A DNA stretch of 10,696 bases, from the NCBI GenBank assembly GCA_964507245.1, contig CAZDQC010000120.1, forward strand, positions 1 through 10,696, given 5' to 3'. The DNA comes from GCA-2731375 sp964507245. GTDB taxonomy: Bacteria; Pseudomonadota; Alphaproteobacteria; GCA-2731375. This document shows, piece after piece, positions 7,183 to 10,696 of the stretch. Each line of letters begins with the position of its first letter. The stretch's first letter is position 1. The notes beneath the pieces were generated by a model. That model did not search any database and had not been told where the DNA came from. It was given only the letters and a program-made list of their open reading frames with translations. A program made the position numbers and the translations under genes.

Positions 7183-8298
7183 ATGATTGCCTATATCATC
7201 CGCCGCCTGCTGTTGATGATCCCAACGTTGTTCGGCATTATGTTGTTGAATTTCATCGTCTTGCAATTCCTACCTGGCGGCCCAGTGGAGCAGGTGATCG
7301 CCCAACTCACTGGGACGGCGGTGGAAGCAACTAGCCGCGTTGCAGGCAGCAGTGGGGCAGAAATTGGCCGGGAGCAGCAGGCCGCAACGCAAGGCACGGC
7401 CGCAGCCGTAACGTCCAAATATCGCGGTGCACAGGGGCTGGATCCTGAGCTGATTAAGGACCTAGAGCAGCAATTCGGTTTGGACAAGCCTGCCCATGAA
7501 CGTTTCTTCCTATTGATTTGGAACTACCTACAATTTGATTTTGGCGAGAGCTTCTTTCGGGATCGTGCGGTCATTAGCCTAGTCGTCGAAAAAATGCCCG
7601 TCTCAATTTCACTGGGTATCTGGACCACCCTGCTTACATATTTGATATGCATCCCCTTGGGTATTGCCAAGGCGGTTCGGGACGGCACCCGGTTTGATAT
7701 CTGGTCCTCCACCGCAATCATCGTCGGCTACGCTATACCGGGCTTCCTTTTCGCAGTCCTGCTGATTGTTCTGTTCGCGGGAGGTTCGTTCTGGGACATC
7801 TTCCCTCTGCGCGGCCTCACATCGGAAGGCTGGGACGACATGAGCTGGCCAGCCAGGATTGCCGACTATTTTTGGCATATGGCGCTACCCATTACTGCCA
7901 TGGCCATCGGCGGTTTTGCCACCTTGACCATGCTGACCAAGAATTCCTTTCTTGACGAAATTAACAAACACTACGTGGTCACTGCCCGGGCAAAGGGCTT
8001 GAGCGAACGTCGCGTTCTGTACGGCCATGTCTTTCGCAACGCCATGTTGATCGTGGTGGCAGGCTTTCCCTCAGCTTTTATCGGCGTGTTGTTCACCGGA
8101 TCGTTGTTGATCGAGGTGATTTTTTCGCTCGATGGCCTGGGTTTGCTGGGATTCGAGGCAGCGCTGAACCGGGATTATCCTGTGGTCCTTGGGACCTTGT
8201 ACGTTTTCACACTTATGGGGCTAATTCTGAACCTGATTGGTGATTTGATGTACATGATCATCGATCCCCGCATCGACTTTGAAAGCCGCGAGGTCTAG
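7183..8298 (+). CDS. yejB: Peptide ABC transporter permease YejB
   Basis: Inner-membrane permease of the BPD_transp_1 superfamily, one half of the import channel with YejE. Its 371 residues are close to the family length. The N-terminal IIRRLLLMIPTLFGIMLLNF forms the first membrane helix (about 5-28) and is typical of DppB/OppB-like proteins. A long periplasmic region (about 30-140), including an Ala/Thr/Gln-rich part at 45-80 and GLDPELIKDLEQQFGLDKP (85-103), precedes five further helices near 143-163, 176-198, 230-250, 288-315 and 335-358. The EAA loop that contacts the ATPase is at about 265-288 (TARAKGLSERRVLYGHVFRN). The protein ends in DPRIDFESREV, the usual YejB tail. ATG 7183 follows the yejA2 stop by 3 nt, with GGGAA a few nt upstream; yejE follows after another 3 nt. 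Confidence 0.95.
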   Translation: MIAYIIRRLLLMIPTLFGIMLLNFIVLQFLPGGPVEQVIAQLTGTAVEATSRVAGSSGAEIGREQQAATQGTAAAVTSKYRGAQGLDPELIKDLEQQFGLDKPAHERFFLLIWNYLQFDFGESFFRDRAVISLVVEKMPVSISLGIWTTLLTYLICIPLGIAKAVRDGTRFDIWSSTAIIVGYAIPGFLFAVLLIVLFAGGSFWDIFPLRGLTSEGWDDMSWPARIADYFWHMALPITAMAIGGFATLTMLTKNSFLDEINKHYVVTARAKGLSERRVLYGHVFRNAMLIVVAGFPSAFIGVLFTGSLLIEVIFSLDGLGLLGFEAALNRDYPVVLGTLYVFTLMGLILNLIGDLMYMIIDPRIDFESREV

Positions 8299-8301
8299 GC
8301 G

Positions 8302-9384
8302 GTGGCGGGGGATAAATTTCTGGGCCAGCCCATTACGCCCCTTACCCGCCGCCGTTTGCAGAACTTTCAGGCTAATAAAAGGGGCTATTGGTCCCTTTGG
8401 ATCTTCCTGTTCCTGTTGGTCCTCGCCCTGTTTGCTGAATTGATTGCCAACGACAAACCATTGCTGATCGGTTTCAAAGGCGAGATGTACACACCCGTTT
8501 TTGTTGCCTACTCCGAAACAACTTTCGGTGGCGAGTTCGAGACCGAAGCGGATTATCGCGACCCCTTTGTTATGGAGCTGATAGCCAAGGCCGATGGCTG
8601 GACCCTTTGGCCGCTGATCCGATACAGTTACAGAACTATCAATTATGACCTGCCAGTCCCGGCGCCCGCTCCGCCATCGGCCGACAATTGGCTAGGCACG
8701 GACGATCAGGGACGGGACGTGGTAGCACGCCTAATTTATGGCTTCCGCATTTCCGTGCTATTCGGCCTGATCTTGACCATCTTTTCGTCCATAATCGGGG
8801 TCATGGCCGGGGCAGTGCAGGGCTATTTCGGCGGCTGGACCGACCTGTTGTTTCAGCGCTTTATCGAGGTCTGGTCAGGCCTACCCACCCTGTACTTGCT
8901 GATAATCCTGGCCAGCTTCGTAGAACCGAATTTCTGGTGGCTTTTGGGCATAATGCTGGTGTTTTCCTGGATGAGCCTAGTGGGCGTAGTGCGGGCGGAA
9001 TTTCTTCGCGCCCGGAATTTTGATTACGTCCGAGCCGCCCGCGCCCTCGGCCTGTCGGACGCCATGATCATGTTCCGACACGTCCTGCCCAATGCCATGG
9101 TCGCCTCTCTGACCTTTTTACCATTTATCCTATCGGGCTCCATCACCACCTTGACGGCGCTCGACTTCCTGGGCTTTGGCTTGCCACCCGGTTCTCCCTC
9201 TCTGGGCGAAATGCTGCAACAGGGCAAGGCTAATCTACAGGCACCCTGGTTAGGCATTACGGCCTTTATCATGCTGTCGACCATGTTGACGCTACTAATC
9301 TTTATCTTCGAGGCAGTTCGCGACGCCTTTGACCCACGCAAGAGTGCGGCGGCGGGAGCCGTCGCAGCAGAACAAACCGCATGA
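8302..9384 (+). CDS. yejE: Peptide ABC transporter permease YejE
   Basis: Second inner-membrane permease of the importer, OppC/DppC-like, 360 residues. A basic cytoplasmic N-terminus (RRRLQNFQANKRG, 16-28) leads into helix 1 (about 29-49). The long periplasmic segment (50-128) is characteristic of YejE and longer than in OppC. NWLGTDDQGRDVVARLIYG (129-147) is the standard signature before the transmembrane core, whose helices lie near 150-172, 190-207, 211-230, 268-288 and 317-338. The EAA loop is at about 241-266 (DYVRAARALGLSDAMIMFRH), contacting YejF. The start is GTG at 8302, three nt after the yejB stop, with GAGG at 8290-8293 eight nt upstream. The stop overlaps the yejF start as ATGA. 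The Ala-rich C-terminal tail (349-360) is probably unstructured. Confidence 0.95.
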   Translation: MAGDKFLGQPITPLTRRRLQNFQANKRGYWSLWIFLFLLVLALFAELIANDKPLLIGFKGEMYTPVFVAYSETTFGGEFETEADYRDPFVMELIAKADGWTLWPLIRYSYRTINYDLPVPAPAPPSADNWLGTDDQGRDVVARLIYGFRISVLFGLILTIFSSIIGVMAGAVQGYFGGWTDLLFQRFIEVWSGLPTLYLLIILASFVEPNFWWLLGIMLVFSWMSLVGVVRAEFLRARNFDYVRAARALGLSDAMIMFRHVLPNAMVASLTFLPFILSGSITTLTALDFLGFGLPPGSPSLGEMLQQGKANLQAPWLGITAFIMLSTMLTLLIFIFEAVRDAFDPRKSAAAGAVAAEQTA

Positions 9385-10696
9385 GCGAACCAATTCTGAA
9401 AGTGCGAGATCTGTCCGTGGATTTCCACATCGAAGGCAACCAAGCGCATGCGGTTAAGAATGTTTCCTTCGATCTAAATCCGGGTGAAACTCTGGCCATT
9501 GTTGGAGAAAGCGGTTCCGGCAAATCCGTCACCGCCCTGTCCGTCCTACAATTATTGCCCTACCCGACAGCCAGTCATCCGTCCGGGTCGATTGAGTATC
9601 GCGGTATGGAGTTAATTGGCGCCAACGAGGCAACCATGCGCCATGCCCGCGGCAACAATATTTCCATGATTTTTCAGGAACCCATGACTGCCCTGAACCC
9701 TCTGCACGTGGTGGAAACCCAGATTGGCGAAGTGCTGTCCTTGCACAAGAAAATGACTGCTGGTCAATCGCGAAGCCGCGTACTGGAGCTGCTTCATCTG
9801 GTGGGCATTCAGGAACCGAAAAAGCGCCTGAAATCCTACCCGCACCAACTATCAGGCGGACAACGGCAACGCGTCATGATTGCTATGGCCCTCGCAAACG
9901 AACCGGACATACTGATTGCGGACGAGCCCACCACGGCCCTGGACGTCACCATTCAGGCACAAATCCTGGACCTGCTAAAGGAACTCCAGAATAAACTGGG
10001 CATGGGCATGATTTTGATCACCCATAACCTGGGCATCGTCCGCCGTATGGCTGATAGGGTGGTTGTCATGACCGGTGGCGAGATCGTGGAACAAGCAGTC
10101 ACGGACGATCTATTTTACCATCCGCAACACCCCTACACGATTCATTTGCTGAGATCCGAACCTGATAGAAAATCGGCTGGGCGCCCCGATGAGGCCAAGA
10201 CCGTGCTGACGGCAAATAATTTGCGTGTCTGGTTCCCTATCAAGAGTGGAATATTCCGGCGCACGGTGGATCACATTCGCGCCGTAGACGAGGTTTCGTT
10301 GGAGGTGCGCGAAGGGCATACAGTCGGCGTAGTGGGCGAAAGCGGTTCCGGCAAAACCACATTGGGCCTGGCCCTATTACGTTTGATATCCAGCGAAGGA
10401 GCGGTCCAATTCCAAGGGACGGAAATCGATACTTTTAGCAGCAAGGCGTTGAGGCCCCTGCGGCGGCAAATGCAGATCGTCTTCCAGGATCCTTTCTCTT
10501 CACTCAGCCCGCGCATGTCTATCGCGCAAATAATCGAGGAAGGGCTTCTTATTCATGGAGAAGGTGGAGATAATCAGGAACGACGCGCCTTGATCGCCCG
10601 CATTCTGAAGGAGGTGGGACTTGACCCTTCGGCCATGGACCGTTTTCCCCATGAATTCTCCGGCGGCCAGCGCCAGCGCGTCGCCATCGCCCGTGC
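9381..10696 (+). CDS. yejF: Peptide ABC transporter ATP-binding protein YejF, fused double ATPase (cut by right edge)
   Basis: Cytoplasmic ATPase subunit that powers the YejB-YejE channel; YejF carries two ATPase domains in one chain, unlike OppD/OppF. The first domain is complete: Walker A GESGSGKS at 42-49, Q-loop Gln99 in IFQEP, signature LSGGQRQR at 157-164, Walker B ILIADEP at 177-183 (Glu182) and H-loop His215 in THNLGIV. An oligopeptide-transporter C-terminal segment with HPQHPYT (247-253) links to the second domain, which shows Walker A GESGSGKT at 319-326, Q-loop Gln369 in VFQDP and FSGGQRQR at 426-433. The window stops after 438 codons, just before the second Walker B, so completeness of domain 2 cannot be judged. 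ATG 9381 overlaps the yejE TGA by 4 nt (ATGA), with no strong ribosome site of its own, suggesting coupling to yejE. Confidence 0.95.
   Translation, partial: MSEPILKVRDLSVDFHIEGNQAHAVKNVSFDLNPGETLAIVGESGSGKSVTALSVLQLLPYPTASHPSGSIEYRGMELIGANEATMRHARGNNISMIFQEPMTALNPLHVVETQIGEVLSLHKKMTAGQSRSRVLELLHLVGIQEPKKRLKSYPHQLSGGQRQRVMIAMALANEPDILIADEPTTALDVTIQAQILDLLKELQNKLGMGMILITHNLGIVRRMADRVVVMTGGEIVEQAVTDDLFYHPQHPYTIHLLRSEPDRKSAGRPDEAKTVLTANNLRVWFPIKSGIFRRTVDHIRAVDEVSLEVREGHTVGVVGESGSGKTTLGLALLRLISSEGAVQFQGTEIDTFSSKALRPLRRQMQIVFQDPFSSLSPRMSIAQIIEEGLLIHGEGGDNQERRALIARILKEVGLDPSAMDRFPHEFSGGQRQRVAIAR

Noticed and set aside
9507..10355. Identical 18-nt direct repeat (GAAAGCGGTTCCGGCAAA) at 9507-9524 and 10338-10355
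   Set aside because: Both copies encode ESGSGK of the two Walker A motifs in YejF, so functional conservation between the ATPase domains explains it.

Overview
The window looks like chromosomal DNA of an alphaproteobacterium, probably Rhodospirillales-like or a relative (inference). The reasons are a divergent kdsB-pheA / membrane-anchored cytochrome c arrangement that I recall as common in this class, an alphaproteobacterial-type ACT-domain PheA, and a yej peptide-importer operon with two binding proteins. Base composition is moderate in GC and looks even throughout. I see no mobile elements, integrases, tRNAs, rRNAs or CRISPR arrays.

Left part (1-1942, minus strand). Three genes are read leftward as an apparent operon: kdsB (CMP-KDO synthetase, LPS precursor), pheA (prephenate dehydratase with ACT domain, phenylalanine synthesis), and the first 82 codons of a proline racemase / hydroxyproline epimerase / dehydratase family gene that runs off the left edge. 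Gaps are 29 nt and 2 nt, and each gene has a visible ribosome binding site.

Centre (1943-3493). A roughly 105-nt divergent spacer separates kdsB from a plus-strand cytochrome c with an N-terminal membrane anchor and one CKACH haem site. Four nt after it comes an inositol-monophosphatase-family phosphatase of the HisN (histidinol-phosphatase) type. A 110-nt spacer follows.

Right part (3494-10696, plus strand). This is a nearly complete Yej-type ABC peptide importer: two tandem full-length periplasmic binding proteins (yejA1, yejA2), two permeases (yejB, yejE) and the fused double-ATPase yejF, which is cut by the right edge inside its second ATPase domain. Genes overlap or are separated by only a few nt, so they are almost certainly one transcription unit. 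The binding proteins would deliver peptides to a YejB-YejE channel driven by YejF.

All genes with visible ends are intact and belong to well-known families. I found no undescribed system. The points most worth a second look are the divergence between the two YejA paralogues, the strong GTG start of yejA2 that overlaps the yejA1 stop, and the proline-racemase-family gene placed behind kdsB-pheA.
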